NCBI RefSeq assembly: GCF_003382565.3
Contig: NZ_CP086253.1
Span: 1,736,001-1,800,000 of the forward strand
DNA length: 64,000 bases
Direction of reading: 5' to 3'
DNA from: Pectobacterium aquaticum
GTDB lineage: Bacteria > Pseudomonadota > Gammaproteobacteria > Enterobacterales > Enterobacteriaceae
The notes beneath the pieces were generated by a model. The model did no database searches and was not told the origin of the DNA. It saw nothing but the letters and a program-made list of their open reading frames with translations. The stretch's first letter is position 1. Each line of letters starts with the position of its first letter. Position numbers and translations under genes: made by a program. Positions 1-9,493 of the stretch are shown here, piece by piece.

Positions 1-293
1 TCTAACGGTTCACCGGCTAAGCCATCAAGTGCAACAACAGAGCCCTGAGTCAGGCGCAGTAATTCTTTTATTGTCATTTTGGTCCGGCCAAGCTCAACGG
101 TGAGTTTGACAGGGATGTCCAATATCAGGTCGATATCCTGCAGAGCACCCAACGGATCATGACCCTCTAGCGCCTTAAAAATACCTTCCGTTGTCGGGGC
201 CGGTTTTTCTGCAGCCTGCTGCTCGTTAAATGCATCAGCCCACAGATCGTCCACTGATTCCTTGTCGTCGGACGGCTTCTTGGTGTCACTCAT
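1..293 (-). CDS. fliN: Flagellar motor switch protein FliN, partial (C-terminus outside window)
   Basis: This is the N-terminal ~97 residues of FliN, a C-ring component that with FliM and FliG switches rotation and docks the FliH-FliI export complex. The frame stays open to the window edge. It has the acidic N-terminal tail (starts MSDTKKPSDDKES) followed by the SpoA-type core start (DIPVKLTVELGRTKM). The ATG overlaps the fliM stop by 8 bp, as expected for translational coupling in the fliLMNOPQR operon. The identification is firm; only the missing 3' end limits it. Confidence 0.95.
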   Translation of the reverse strand, partial: MSDTKKPSDDKESVDDLWADAFNEQQAAEKPAPTTEGIFKALEGHDPLGALQDIDLILDIPVKLTVELGRTKMTIKELLRLTQGSVVALDGLAGEPL

Positions 294-1299
294 GGGGCTG
301 TTCCTCGTTATCCAGAGAATTCAATATAGGGTTAATCAAATGTTCAACACGCAGGGCATATTGCCCGTTCAATGTGCCATATTGGCTGGTCAGCACGGGC
401 ACGCCGTCAACATGAGCGACTATTTTATCAGGTTTGTCGATCGGTAAGACATCGCCGGGCTGTAGCTTCAGAATCTTGGAGAGGCGCAGCGGAATATCAA
501 CAAAGCTTGCAACTAATTCCAATTCAGAATGTTGTACCTGCTTGGCTAAGGTGTCCCGCCAGCTCTGATCTTCCTGGCGTGAGTTTTCCAATGGTGGGTT
601 GGCGAGCAATTCGCGCAACGGCTCGATCATTGAAAAAGGAATACAGATGTTAAATTCGCCCGTCAGCGAACCGATTTCAACATGAAACGGTGTCGTCACG
701 ACGATATCATTAGGTGACGTCGTGATGTTGGTAAACTTGACCTGCATTTCTGAACGCACGTATTCGATGTCAAGTTTGTAAATCGCATTCCAGGCTTCGC
801 CATAGGCTTCCAGAGCCAGGCGTAACATACGTTTGATTACTCTTTGCTCTGTGTGGGTGAATTCGCGGCCTTCTACTTTCGTCGGAAAACGCCCGTCACC
901 GCCAAAAAGGTTATCTACAGCGATAAACACCAGGCTCGGAGAAAACACAAACAATGCAGTACCGCGTAGCGGTTTTAAGTGGATAAGGTTCAGGTTTGTC
1001 GGTACCGGAAGGTTCCTGGCAAACTCATGATAAGGCTGGATCTTAATTCCACCCACGGTAATATCGGGGCTACGACGCAACAGATTAAACAATGCCATTC
1101 TGAATTGGCGCGCGAAACGTTCATTAATAATTTCTAATGCCTGTAAACGCTCACGAATAACCCGTCGCTGAGTGTTCGGATCATAGGGTTTAACGTCCCC
1201 GTCCGTTTTTGATGTCGCATTGTTATCAGCGTCGCTGTCGCCGCTGTCGCCATTCAATAGTGCATCAATTTCTGCTTGTGAAAGAATACTATCGCCCAT
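286..1299 (-). CDS. fliM: Flagellar motor switch protein FliM
   Basis: FliM is the C-ring protein that receives phosphorylated CheY and sets rotation direction. The 337-aa length is normal for enterobacteria. The N-terminal CheY-binding peptide is present (LSQAEIDALLNG, residues 6-17), followed by the CheC-like middle domain and a C-terminal SpoA domain that pairs with FliN. The start lies 5 bp after the fliL stop and the end overlaps fliN, so it sits in the fliL-M-N operon. Nothing is unusual in the sequence. Confidence 0.97.
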   Translation of the reverse strand: MGDSILSQAEIDALLNGDSGDSDADNNATSKTDGDVKPYDPNTQRRVIRERLQALEIINERFARQFRMALFNLLRRSPDITVGGIKIQPYHEFARNLPVPTNLNLIHLKPLRGTALFVFSPSLVFIAVDNLFGGDGRFPTKVEGREFTHTEQRVIKRMLRLALEAYGEAWNAIYKLDIEYVRSEMQVKFTNITTSPNDIVVTTPFHVEIGSLTGEFNICIPFSMIEPLRELLANPPLENSRQEDQSWRDTLAKQVQHSELELVASFVDIPLRLSKILKLQPGDVLPIDKPDKIVAHVDGVPVLTSQYGTLNGQYALRVEHLINPILNSLDNEEQPHE

Positions 1300-1304
1300 A
1301 ATGG

Positions 1305-1784
1305 TTACCGCAGTATAAAGGCCGTGAACAGAACATCAGTAACGACCTGGTTAGGTTGACCAGGAACTAATGGTGGGCTTAGCACTTGCTTAATTTGCTC
1401 TATCAATTTTTGCTTACCTTGCTCATTGGCAAGCGCAATCGCGTCCTGACGAGAAAGCAGTAATAATAGTCTGCTGCGAACTTCTGGTAGATAATTCGTA
1501 AACCGTGTACGCGTGGCTTCATCGGGTAACCGCAGCGTGAATCCAACATATAACACGCGATCAGGGTCATTATCTGCATTGACGAGATTAACGGTAAAGG
1601 TATCCAGTGGCATGAAAACAGGCTCTGGTGGTGGCGGCGCTTCCTGCTCAGCCGTTGCTGCGTTTTTCTGATTTAATAGCCACCAGGCGGCGCCCGCAGC
1701 GCCAGCCGCAGCGAGAGCAACGATAATCAGTAGTATTAGCCAAAAAGACCGTTTACGTCCTGGTTTAACTTGCATATCAGACAT
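1305..1784 (-). CDS. fliL: Flagellar basal body-associated protein FliL
   Basis: FliL is a single-pass inner-membrane protein that surrounds the stators and supports torque under load. It has a basic N-terminus, one transmembrane segment at about residues 14-38 rich in Leu/Ile/Ala, a Pro/Glu linker and a periplasmic domain containing FTVNLVN and a C-terminal VTDVLFTAFILR. The 159-aa length fits the family. It is the first gene of the fliLMN operon. 155 bp with a hairpin separate it from fliK upstream, which suggests its own promoter. Confidence 0.95.
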   Translation of the reverse strand: MSDMQVKPGRKRSFWLILLIIVALAAAGAAGAAWWLLNQKNAATAEQEAPPPPEPVFMPLDTFTVNLVNADNDPDRVLYVGFTLRLPDEATRTRFTNYLPEVRSRLLLLLSRQDAIALANEQGKQKLIEQIKQVLSPPLVPGQPNQVVTDVLFTAFILR

Positions 1785-1867
1785 AGCTAAAGAGATTTCC
1801 CGTTACTTATCGATATTTACTGTTGGATGAAACCAACAATAAATAAATGCGTAATGTCGATGATTAT

Positions 1868-1905
1868 CCTGCCTATTGCTATGTTCAATACAGAGAATAG
1901 GCAGG
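1868..1905 (-). terminator. Hairpin between fliK and fliL
   Basis: A perfect 10-bp inverted repeat (CCTGCCTATT / AATAGGCAGG) has an 18-nt loop and lies just beyond the fliK stop in the fliK-fliL gap. There is no strong T-run, so it may attenuate rather than terminate. It marks the boundary between the fliF-K and fliL-N transcription units known from enterobacteria. Confidence 0.5.
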
Positions 1906-1939
1906 GAAAACCGTGCTAACTTGTTCGTTTACTTCAGTT

Positions 1940-3259
1940 TCAGGCAAAGATATCAACGCCGTTGACGGATGATGCCATTGATCTTAACGGTTCTGGTACG
2001 TCTAATAATTCACTGGTGCTTTCTGATGAATGGCTAAATTGTTGTTGGTAAGACGGCCCACGATTATTGCCATCGTTGTTATTACCCGCCATTTGCTGCT
2101 GCCAGGCAGAGGAATCACTGCCTACGCTGCTCTGACCAAGGTTAATTCCGCTTTCTGCCATTGCATTACGCAGGTGAGGCAGCGCAGCTTCCAGCGCTGA
2201 GCGAACCTGACCGCTTGCTGAAGCCAGATGAATTTGAGCTTGGTTATCATCAATTTTTAGACTGATGTGCAGGGCACCCAATTCCTGTGGGTTCAAACGT
2301 AACTCTACGGTCTGTTGACCATTACGGCTGAACATAATAATTTGCTGGCCCAATGCGTCTTGCCATTGCGGTGAGCCAAAGGGAGCGTTCAGTTGAGCAC
2401 TCGCTGCCTGAGAGGATGATGTGGCAGTTCCCACCGATGCTGGTTGAATAGGCATCGCCTGTGCCACAGGTGGCGTAGTTTGAGACGCGCCGTTGCCTAA
2501 GGTTGAGACTGATTCAGACACATTGCGATCGCCTGCAAGGGAATTTGGCGTCGTTAGCGCAAACTTTGCAGCCTCATCCGTAGATTCGGTTGTTGCTGAT
2601 GAGGTTTGCTTGGCTGCATGATGCAGATCGCGTGATATACCCGCATCTTTATCTGGCGTCACTGACGTGTCGAGTAATGCTGCCAGTGTGCCTCTAGTAC
2701 TTTCACCCGTATTGTTTAGTACTGATGCGGGATTGTTTAGTACTGGCGCGGGCGCTTCATTCTGGCGTTTAGCATCAATGAGTCCTGGAATGTTTAAACC
2801 TGCATTAACGGCAGTTGCTGCAATGCTATCAGCGGCAGGTTGTATAGGAAGCGGCGTTGACTGCAACATGGCAAGCAGTGCCTGCACGGCGATAGTGTCC
2901 TCTGCGGTGCTGTCACCTTCTTTTTTGTCCAAGTTTTTAAACTTCGCTTGCTCTACAATTTCTGGATTTTTCTGACCCGCTGTAATCGTTGCGCCCGTGA
3001 GAGAACTGAAGGAAGAAAGCAGCGCGTTTAAATCGTCTCGGCTAAGCGACGCATTATCTTTCCCTAACGCGCTTAGCAAAGCTTCTTTCTCTACTTTATC
3101 GAACGTTTTCTTACCCGAGGCATCATCGGCTACTTGTGATATACGTTTGCTCAACAGATCAACAAAATCTTTTGGCAGCTCACCCTGTGTCAGTAATGAA
3201 GCAGAAGAACTGCTTGTATCACTGGCCGTGGTAGCTATAGGTAACGCGGACAGATTCAT
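1940..3259 (-). CDS. fliK: Flagellar hook-length control protein FliK
   Basis: FliK is a secreted molecular ruler that ends hook growth and switches export specificity from rod/hook to filament substrates. It is 439 aa. The N-terminal two thirds is low-complexity Ala/Ser/Thr/Gln sequence of the ruler region. The conserved C-terminal domain follows (VELRLNPQELGALHISLKI, residues ~320-340, then GQVRSALEAALPHLRNAM). Its ATG overlaps the fliJ stop by 4 bp. The N-terminal part is typically poorly conserved, but context and C-domain make the call secure. Confidence 0.95.
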   Translation of the reverse strand: MNLSALPIATTASDTSSSSASLLTQGELPKDFVDLLSKRISQVADDASGKKTFDKVEKEALLSALGKDNASLSRDDLNALLSSFSSLTGATITAGQKNPEIVEQAKFKNLDKKEGDSTAEDTIAVQALLAMLQSTPLPIQPAADSIAATAVNAGLNIPGLIDAKRQNEAPAPVLNNPASVLNNTGESTRGTLAALLDTSVTPDKDAGISRDLHHAAKQTSSATTESTDEAAKFALTTPNSLAGDRNVSESVSTLGNGASQTTPPVAQAMPIQPASVGTATSSSQAASAQLNAPFGSPQWQDALGQQIIMFSRNGQQTVELRLNPQELGALHISLKIDDNQAQIHLASASGQVRSALEAALPHLRNAMAESGINLGQSSVGSDSSAWQQQMAGNNNDGNNRGPSYQQQFSHSSESTSELLDVPEPLRSMASSVNGVDIFA

Positions 3260-3702
3260 GATTCTGCTTTCCTCTGTGAGGCCCGTTGGGCAAATTCATC
3301 CATTTGTTTTTGTTCTATTTTATTTTCTTTGGCAAGCTGTCTTGTCAGTTCACGATCCTGCAGTTTTTCAAATGCGTTCAAGCGCTGCTGTTTTTCTTGC
3401 CAGGTCTTCATGGCTAAATCTAAACGTGATGTCCACTGCGAGAGCTGTTGCCTGTGTTGCTCAATTGCACTGTCCAGCGTTCGGATGAACTGCTGATAAT
3501 TCTGCCAGCTATTATTCGCCATACCAGAGGACATCGTCGAGTTCAATTTTTGACGATAGTCATCCTGATAGTTTAACAGCATATTGAGTTGCTGCTCGGC
3601 CTGTTGATGTGCTTGACGCACTTGACCCAACTGACCAGCAGCTTTCTCAACGTCCTTCTGCGCCAGTTCGCGTAGTGTAACCAGCGGTGACTGGGTTTTC
3701 AT
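3256..3702 (-). CDS. fliJ: Flagellar export chaperone FliJ
   Basis: FliJ is a small coiled-coil protein that couples the FliI ATPase to the FlhA export gate. The 148 residues are almost entirely predicted helix, rich in Gln, Glu, Lys and Leu with heptad-like spacing (for example the run of QQAEQQL and HRQQLSQW segments). It lies 8 bp after fliI and overlaps fliK by 4 bp, which is the standard fliHIJK order. Confidence 0.95.
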   Translation of the reverse strand: MKTQSPLVTLRELAQKDVEKAAGQLGQVRQAHQQAEQQLNMLLNYQDDYRQKLNSTMSSGMANNSWQNYQQFIRTLDSAIEQHRQQLSQWTSRLDLAMKTWQEKQQRLNAFEKLQDRELTRQLAKENKIEQKQMDEFAQRASQRKAES

Positions 3703-3710
3703 CTGCTCTC

Positions 3711-5081
3711 CTACTCGTTACGAGGGAAAATAGTGTGCAACGCTTGGCAGGACTCTTCATAGTTACTTTGTTCAAACATCCCTTGCTGCAAGAAGGCTTC
3801 CAGATGCGGGTATAGCCGAATTGCTTTGTCAAGCATAGGGTCACTGCCTGCCGCATAGGCACCAACACTGACTAGATCACGGTTACGTTGGTAGCTGGAT
3901 AGTAACTGTTTAAATTGCCTTACAGAAGCATAATGCCCTTCATCGATCAGCGATGTCATTGCGCGACTAATTGATGCTTCAATATCAATTGCTGGGTAAT
4001 GACCGGACTCAGCTAATTGACGTGACAGCACGATATGTCCGTCAAGGATGGCACGGGCGGAATCAGCAATAGGATCCTGCTGATCGTCACCTTCTGTTAG
4101 AACAGTATAGAAAGCGGTGACTGAACCACCTCCATGAATACCATTACCTGCGCGCTCTACTAGCGCAGGTAATTTAGCGAAAACAGAAGGGGGATAACCC
4201 TTGGTTGCCGGCGGTTCGCCAATCGCTAACGCAATTTCACGCTGTGCCATGGCATAACGCGTGAGCGAATCCATGATGAGCAGCACGTGATGCCCGCGAT
4301 CGCGAAAATCTTCAGCAATACGCGTGGCATACGCGGCTCCTTGCATCCTTAATAATGGAGAAACATCAGCCGGTGCAGCAATAACGACGGAACGCGCTCG
4401 TCCTTCCGCTCCCAGGATATTCTCGATAAAGTCTTTCACTTCTCGGCCGCGTTCACCGATAAGGCCGACAACGATGACATCTGCCTGAGTATAGCGCGCC
4501 ATCATCCCCAAAAGCACACTTTTACCGACACCTGAACCTGCAAATAAGCCCATTCTCTGCCCCCGACCTACGGTGAGCAAGGCATTGATGGCCCGAACAC
4601 CCACGTCCAGAACACTGTCGATTGGTGTTCTCTGTAATGGGTTGAACGGCGGCGTAATGAGTGGTGCGCGATAACCTGTATCCGGCGCGGGTAAACCATC
4701 CAACGGTTTTGCGCTACCATCCAGCACACGGCCCAGTAATTCAGGGCCTAAAGGCAATTGTTTTCCCTGACTGCTGCTGTCTTGGCCGACACGGGCATAA
4801 ACACGCGCTCCGGGCGTAATACCTTCAACTTCTTCTAGTGGCATAAGAAAGAGTTTTTGCCCATTGAAACCGACAACTTCGCTTTCTATTTCTTCAACCT
4901 GAGAACCATTCTGCCGTTCGATAAGGCAGGTCGCGCCCAGAGGCATGTGCAACCCTGTTGCTTCCAGCACCAAACCTGTCGCACGCGTTAAGCGGCCGTA
5001 ACGACGCACCGAGGGGGTGTCATCAATACGCTTCTCAAATGCATCAAGAGAAGAGAGCCAGCGCCCGAGGCGTGAAGTCAT
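3711..5081 (-). CDS. fliI: Flagellum-specific ATP synthase FliI
   Basis: FliI is the hexameric export ATPase of the flagellar type III secretion system, related to F1-beta. The Walker A motif is visible (GLFAGSGVGKS, about residue 170), with Walker B-type VLLIMDSLTRYAMAQ and the family signature around PPSVFAKLPALVERAG. I chose the ATG giving MTSRLGRW (456 aa, normal length). It overlaps the fliH stop by 1 bp; an upstream in-frame start would add ten unlikely residues inside fliH. Highly conserved, no anomalies. Confidence 0.97.
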   Translation of the reverse strand: MTSRLGRWLSSLDAFEKRIDDTPSVRRYGRLTRATGLVLEATGLHMPLGATCLIERQNGSQVEEIESEVVGFNGQKLFLMPLEEVEGITPGARVYARVGQDSSSQGKQLPLGPELLGRVLDGSAKPLDGLPAPDTGYRAPLITPPFNPLQRTPIDSVLDVGVRAINALLTVGRGQRMGLFAGSGVGKSVLLGMMARYTQADVIVVGLIGERGREVKDFIENILGAEGRARSVVIAAPADVSPLLRMQGAAYATRIAEDFRDRGHHVLLIMDSLTRYAMAQREIALAIGEPPATKGYPPSVFAKLPALVERAGNGIHGGGSVTAFYTVLTEGDDQQDPIADSARAILDGHIVLSRQLAESGHYPAIDIEASISRAMTSLIDEGHYASVRQFKQLLSSYQRNRDLVSVGAYAAGSDPMLDKAIRLYPHLEAFLQQGMFEQSNYEESCQALHTIFPRNE

Positions 5082-5803
5082 TATAATTCCCCTGGGGCAG
5101 CTAAACGGCAAAGTTCATGCCAGCGTGTTGCCAGACTGGCATCCAGATCGCCTTCTTCTGCACTCACTTTGCAACCACCTGGATGGAGCTGACTATCAGC
5201 AAGCAATCTCCAGCCATGTAAGCTGAGTGTCGGGCCCAAATATTGTTCAACGCGTTCCAGATCGGAAGGATGGACGCGCAATTGTGTTTTACCTGAGAAC
5301 ATAGGCTCTTGCTGAATCAATTGCTGTATCTGGCTGAGCAAAGCATTGCCGTCACACACTGGAGGTTGTCCCAAGATTTGCTTGGCTGCGGTCAACGCCA
5401 ACTGCATCAGGCGAGCTGGGATAACACTGTCGAGTGTATCCAACGTCTGTTGGAATTCGGTGACCATCTGCTGCATCTGTTCAATGACCGGCTGTTGCTG
5501 CTGCAAGGCATTTTGCAAACCCTGCTGCTGCCCCTGTGCTAATCCTTCCTGATAACCTGCGTCATAGCCTTGTTGATGACCCTGTGCAAACCCAGCTTCT
5601 CGTGCCTGTTGCATTGCACTTTCACGCAGAGATACCAGCTCATCCTCGAAGGTAGGAATGGTATTCTCTTCATTGAAATTAACCATCTCAGACACGTCGG
5701 GGTCATCACTTGTCTCATATGTTGGTATGTTTTTTGAAATTGGTTCAGCCAAATCATTGAGCTTCCAAGGCTCCCAGGCCAGATTTTTTGGGGCATTAGA
5801 CAT
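5081..5803 (-). CDS. fliH: Flagellar assembly protein FliH
   Basis: FliH is the stator-like regulator that holds FliI at the C-ring. The start giving MSNAPKNLAWEPWKL is preferred: it overlaps the fliG stop by 8 bp, has a GAGG ribosome-binding site, and matches the family N-terminus containing Trp residues. The middle shows the typical GxxxG-type glycine repeat (HQQGYDAGYQEGLAQGQQQG). A Gln-rich coiled coil and the C-terminal FliI-binding domain follow. The protein is 240 aa with this start. Confidence 0.95.
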   Translation of the reverse strand: MSNAPKNLAWEPWKLNDLAEPISKNIPTYETSDDPDVSEMVNFNEENTIPTFEDELVSLRESAMQQAREAGFAQGHQQGYDAGYQEGLAQGQQQGLQNALQQQQPVIEQMQQMVTEFQQTLDTLDSVIPARLMQLALTAAKQILGQPPVCDGNALLSQIQQLIQQEPMFSGKTQLRVHPSDLERVEQYLGPTLSLHGWRLLADSQLHPGGCKVSAEEGDLDASLATRWHELCRLAAPGEL

Positions 5804-6788
5804 AGGCATCCTCGCCGCCACCAATAATCATCTCGCCGCTGTCTGCCAATCGACGAACGATAAGCAGAATAGCTTTCTGTTCGTTTTCGACCTGCGACAT
5901 ACGTACTGGACCGCGTGTCGAGAGATCGTCGCGAAGAATTTCTGCCGCACGCTGAGACATATTGCGCAGGAATTTTTCGCGCAAAGGTTCTTCTGCGCCT
6001 TTCAATGCCAACAGCAAAGACTCGGATTCCACTTCTTGCAGAAGGCGCTGGATGCTGCGGTCGTCCACCTCGACCAAATTTTCGAACAGGAACATTTCGT
6101 CGATAATTTTTTGTGCCAGTTCGCCATCGAACTCGCGTACCGCATCGATAACGGCTTCTTCCTGCTGAGTTTTCATCAGGTTGATAATTTCTGCCGCAGT
6201 ACGAACACCACCCATCTTGCTGCGTTTGAGGTTCTGACCATCCAGCAAGCCATTCAGAACGTCTGTCAGTTCTGCTAATGCAGAAGGTTGAACGCCACCG
6301 AAGGTCGCGATACGTAGCATAACGTCGTGGCGAAGACGTTCGTCAAACAGGGCTAAGATATCGGCAGCTTGAGCGCGTTTCAGGTGAACGAGGATTGTTG
6401 CGATAATCTGTGGGTGCTCGTCGCGAATAAGGTCTGCGGCAATCTGCGGCTCCATGAAGTTGAGCGTTTCCATTCCACTCGTGGAGTCGCGGCTTTCCAG
6501 AATATCTTCTAGCAGGCTAGACGCGCGCTCTTCACCAAGGGCTTTGACAAGCACTGAGCGAAGGTAGTCACCCGCATTCACACTGAGCGCAGCATATTGC
6601 TCTGAGTCAGCCTCAAACTCCCTCAGGATTTCGAGCAACTGCTGTTGCGATACCTGCCTCATATTCGCCATTGCAGAACTGAGATGTTGTACTTCTTTAG
6701 CCGAAAGATGAGTAAATACTTCCGCGGCGCGGTCTTCACCAATGGTCATCAATAAGATGGCGCTTTTTTCTGTTCCTGTCAGGTTCAT
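5796..6788 (-). CDS. fliG: Flagellar motor switch protein FliG
   Basis: FliG is the C-ring protein that contacts FliF (N-domain), FliM (middle) and the MotA stator (C-domain). The 330-aa length is typical. The middle domain carries the EHPQ motif (RDEHPQIIATILVHL, ~residue 124). The C-terminal domain carries the charged torque helix (EEPLREKFLRNMSQRAAE). The start overlaps the fliF stop by 4 bp, so it is translationally coupled in fliFGHIJK. Confidence 0.97.
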   Translation of the reverse strand: MNLTGTEKSAILLMTIGEDRAAEVFTHLSAKEVQHLSSAMANMRQVSQQQLLEILREFEADSEQYAALSVNAGDYLRSVLVKALGEERASSLLEDILESRDSTSGMETLNFMEPQIAADLIRDEHPQIIATILVHLKRAQAADILALFDERLRHDVMLRIATFGGVQPSALAELTDVLNGLLDGQNLKRSKMGGVRTAAEIINLMKTQQEEAVIDAVREFDGELAQKIIDEMFLFENLVEVDDRSIQRLLQEVESESLLLALKGAEEPLREKFLRNMSQRAAEILRDDLSTRGPVRMSQVENEQKAILLIVRRLADSGEMIIGGGEDAYV

Positions 6789-8488
6789 AGTTCAGTACTC
6801 ATCCATTGACGAATTACCAGAGCGACAACGCGTGGATCGTTCTCTGCCATTTCACGTATGCGGTTACTTTGCATCTCTGCATTGACGCGTTGCTGCGATT
6901 TCCGCTGTTGCTCGATTTCCGAGCTGCTCAGGTTGACCATAACATCGCTGTCTGCACCTTGAGACAGCGTCGCTGCTGCCAGTGCCGCTTCTTGTTGCTG
7001 TGCTTTTCTCTGCAACTGCGGACGTACCAGTTTACGCCACAGAATCCAGGCGACGATCAGAACCAGCAGCCAACGGCCTGCTTCCATCAAGAGATCGAAG
7101 AATACTTGTTTTTGCCAGAAGGGGAGTTCTCCAGTCCCATCGGTACTATCCATAAATGGCGTGTTAACGACATTTAAGGTATCCCCACGTTCGGCAGAGA
7201 AGCCCATTGCTTCCCGTGCTACCGTTTCAATCTGTTTGATCTGTTCTTCCGTCAGTGCAACTGGCTTGCCATCCTCCCCCGGAGGCTGATAGTTAACAAT
7301 AACCGCTGCAGACAAGCGCTTCACACCACCGGTACTGTGTTTGGTGTGTAAAATGGTCTTGTCGACTTCATAGTTGGTGGTTGCATCATTGCGAACATTT
7401 GATGTTTGAATAACGGTATTCGCATTTGCCGCATTGTTTGGGTTCTGCTGGCCTGCCTGATTATTTGTATTGGCGTTGGCATTATTTGGCGGCGTCGCAA
7501 TGGGGGCTGTGGGTGCGGGTGCTGGCTGATTGGTTAGTGCACCAGGAACGCCACCGACGTTAGGGCCCCCTCTTTGCTCACTCTGGCTGGTTTGCTGAGA
7601 GCGAACAGCCGCTTTATCTGGCGGTTGATTGGGTTGATATTGCTCATCAGTTTGTTCGCGAGCAGAGAAATCGATTTGCGCAGTGACTTGGGCATGTACG
7701 TTACCCATGCCAACCATTGGCGCGATAATTGACTCGATGCGGCGTTGGTACATCGCCTCGATTTCGTTGCTATACTTCAGTTGCACAGCATTCAGGTCGC
7801 GGCCGCTGCCGCCAGCTTGGGTTAATAGGCGTCCGGTCTGATCAACGACCGTAACATTGTCCGGTGGCAGGCCAGCAACACTGCTGGAAACCATATAAAC
7901 GATGGAATTGATTTGCCCTTCATCTAATGCACGACCAGGCTGTAATGTCAGTGTGACAGAAGAAGAGGGGGCTTTTTGCTCACGAACGAACAGTGAAGGC
8001 TTTGGTATGGCAAGGTGAACTCGCGCATTCTGAACAGGGCCGAGCGTTTCTATCGTTCTGGACAGTTCACCTTCCAACGCACGCTGGTAATTAATTTGCT
8101 CGCTGAATTGGCTGATGCCAAATTTTTCCTGATCGAGCAATTCAAAGCCAACGGCGCCACCTTTTGGCAGCCCTAATTGAGCCAGTCGGAGTCGTGTCTC
8201 ATAGACATTTGCAGCAGGGATCATGATCGCCCCACCGCTTTCCGCAAAACGATAAGGGATATTCAGCTTCGTTAATTCACTGACAATCGCACCGCCATCA
8301 CGGTCATTTATATTGCTGTAAAGCACTCGATAGTCTGGACCTTTGGCCCATAGCGTCAACGCAACAACGATCGCAATAGTTGCCGCCGCTGCGATCAATA
8401 GCGGAATTTTCGGATTGGCGCGTAACCGGTTGAGTATTTCGCCAAAGCTATTTTTACCGGTAGCGGCGCCGGTGAATGAGGCGTTCAT
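6785..8488 (-). CDS. fliF: Flagellar MS-ring protein FliF
   Basis: FliF forms the MS ring in the inner membrane on which the C-ring and rod assemble. It is 567 aa, with two transmembrane segments at about residues 28-49 and 455-475 flanking periplasmic ring-building YscJ/FliF domains. A long Asn/Pro/Ala-rich variable linker spans about 300-350. The C-terminus (ENDPRVVALVIRQWMSTEL) is the FliG-binding tail. It is first in the leftward operon and divergent from fliE across a 258-bp intergenic region, which must hold both class 2 promoters. I could not define FlhDC sites there by eye. Confidence 0.97.
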   Translation of the reverse strand: MNASFTGAATGKNSFGEILNRLRANPKIPLLIAAAATIAIVVALTLWAKGPDYRVLYSNINDRDGGAIVSELTKLNIPYRFAESGGAIMIPAANVYETRLRLAQLGLPKGGAVGFELLDQEKFGISQFSEQINYQRALEGELSRTIETLGPVQNARVHLAIPKPSLFVREQKAPSSSVTLTLQPGRALDEGQINSIVYMVSSSVAGLPPDNVTVVDQTGRLLTQAGGSGRDLNAVQLKYSNEIEAMYQRRIESIIAPMVGMGNVHAQVTAQIDFSAREQTDEQYQPNQPPDKAAVRSQQTSQSEQRGGPNVGGVPGALTNQPAPAPTAPIATPPNNANANTNNQAGQQNPNNAANANTVIQTSNVRNDATTNYEVDKTILHTKHSTGGVKRLSAAVIVNYQPPGEDGKPVALTEEQIKQIETVAREAMGFSAERGDTLNVVNTPFMDSTDGTGELPFWQKQVFFDLLMEAGRWLLVLIVAWILWRKLVRPQLQRKAQQQEAALAAATLSQGADSDVMVNLSSSEIEQQRKSQQRVNAEMQSNRIREMAENDPRVVALVIRQWMSTEL

Positions 8489-8746
8489 ACTCTATCTCTG
8501 CTTGGTTGTTGAACGATATACTTAACGTTGTGACGTGACAAAACAGAACTCCCTGATTGCGCAATCAATAAAACATTTCGCCTACATTTGCGGGCATGTC
8601 ATTATTTTCCGTAAAAGAAAAATCGATGGGTCGATAAGGTGGCATTTTTCACGTTAATTACCCCATTTAGACTAAACGGGGTATGGTAGGGTATGGTCGT
8701 CATAAGTGTGTGTGAAAAAGCTTAATCAGCATTTTAGTGAGGTGTT

Positions 8747-9061
8747 ATGTCGGTTCAAGGTATTGATGGCGTTTTACAGCAAATGCAGGTCAAAGCCCTG
8801 CAGGCCACTGGCACGCCAATAGCTAGACCATCGGTAGAACCTGGTTTTGCCAGTGAACTGAGGGCGGCGATCGATAAAATCAGCGACACGCAACAGACGG
8901 CTCGTACGCAGGCTGAAAAATTTACCTTAGGTGTGCCGGGTGTGGCATTGAATGATGTGATGGTGGATTTGCAGAAATCATCCATTTCAATGCAGATGGG
9001 CATTCAGGTGCGTAATAAACTGGTCTCTGCGTATCAAGAAGTGATGAATATGTCTGTGTAG
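8747..9061 (+). CDS. fliE: Flagellar hook-basal body complex protein FliE
   Basis: FliE joins the MS ring to the proximal rod. The 104-aa length is normal. The conserved C-terminal segment is present (DVMVDLQKSSISMQMGIQVRNKLVSAYQEVMNM), matching rod/hook-family terminal helices. A GAGG-type ribosome-binding site precedes the ATG. It is monocistronic and is followed by a perfect hairpin shared with the convergent fliT. Confidence 0.96.
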   Translation: MSVQGIDGVLQQMQVKALQATGTPIARPSVEPGFASELRAAIDKISDTQQTARTQAEKFTLGVPGVALNDVMVDLQKSSISMQMGIQVRNKLVSAYQEVMNMSV

Positions 9062-9090
9062 GGTGATTAACTACACGAACTTCTTATCTA

Positions 9091-9120
9091 GATAAATGCC
9101 TGCTTATGCAGGCATTTATC
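9091..9120. terminator. Bidirectional terminator between fliE and fliT
   Basis: A perfect 13-bp stem (GATAAATGCCTGC and its complement) with a 4-nt TTAT loop lies between the convergent fliE and fliT genes, with T-rich flanks on both sides. It is positioned to end both transcripts. Confidence 0.85.
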
Positions 9121-9123
9121 TTA

Positions 9124-9492
9124 TTATTGATTACTTAAATCGCCTGGTAAGAGTCGATGTTGGGAAAATTCGCCATAGGTGGAATTCACATTTTGCTGGG
9201 CAACGGAGTTCTTCATCAATAAGCTCAGGTCATCCATTCTTTTCCGTAGCAGTTCTTTAATTTGAGATTCATTCTCAATAATTTCGCGTAGTATTCGTCG
9301 AAAATGTAACTGCATAACGCTGTCAACATCTGTCGGAATCGGTCTTTTAGTGAGATTTTCAACCAACTGGATGTAAACAATCTCCTGAGCAACCAATTCA
9401 TCCCATTGACCGCCTGATGCTAATGCAAGAATCTTACGGCTAAGAGCTTGCAATTGTTGATAATCTTTTAAAAGCTGATGGAGATTGCTCAT
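9124..9492 (-). CDS. fliT: Flagellar export chaperone FliT
   Basis: FliT is the chaperone of the cap protein FliD and, in enterobacteria, an anti-FlhDC factor. The 122 residues are mostly helical and include YQQLQALSRKILALA near the N-terminus and a basic central segment. The call rests on size, helical content and position directly after fliS (1-bp gap) in the fliDST operon. The family is weakly conserved, so context carries part of the weight. Confidence 0.92.
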   Translation of the reverse strand: MSNLHQLLKDYQQLQALSRKILALASGGQWDELVAQEIVYIQLVENLTKRPIPTDVDSVMQLHFRRILREIIENESQIKELLRKRMDDLSLLMKNSVAQQNVNSTYGEFSQHRLLPGDLSNQ

Positions 9493-9493
9493 G

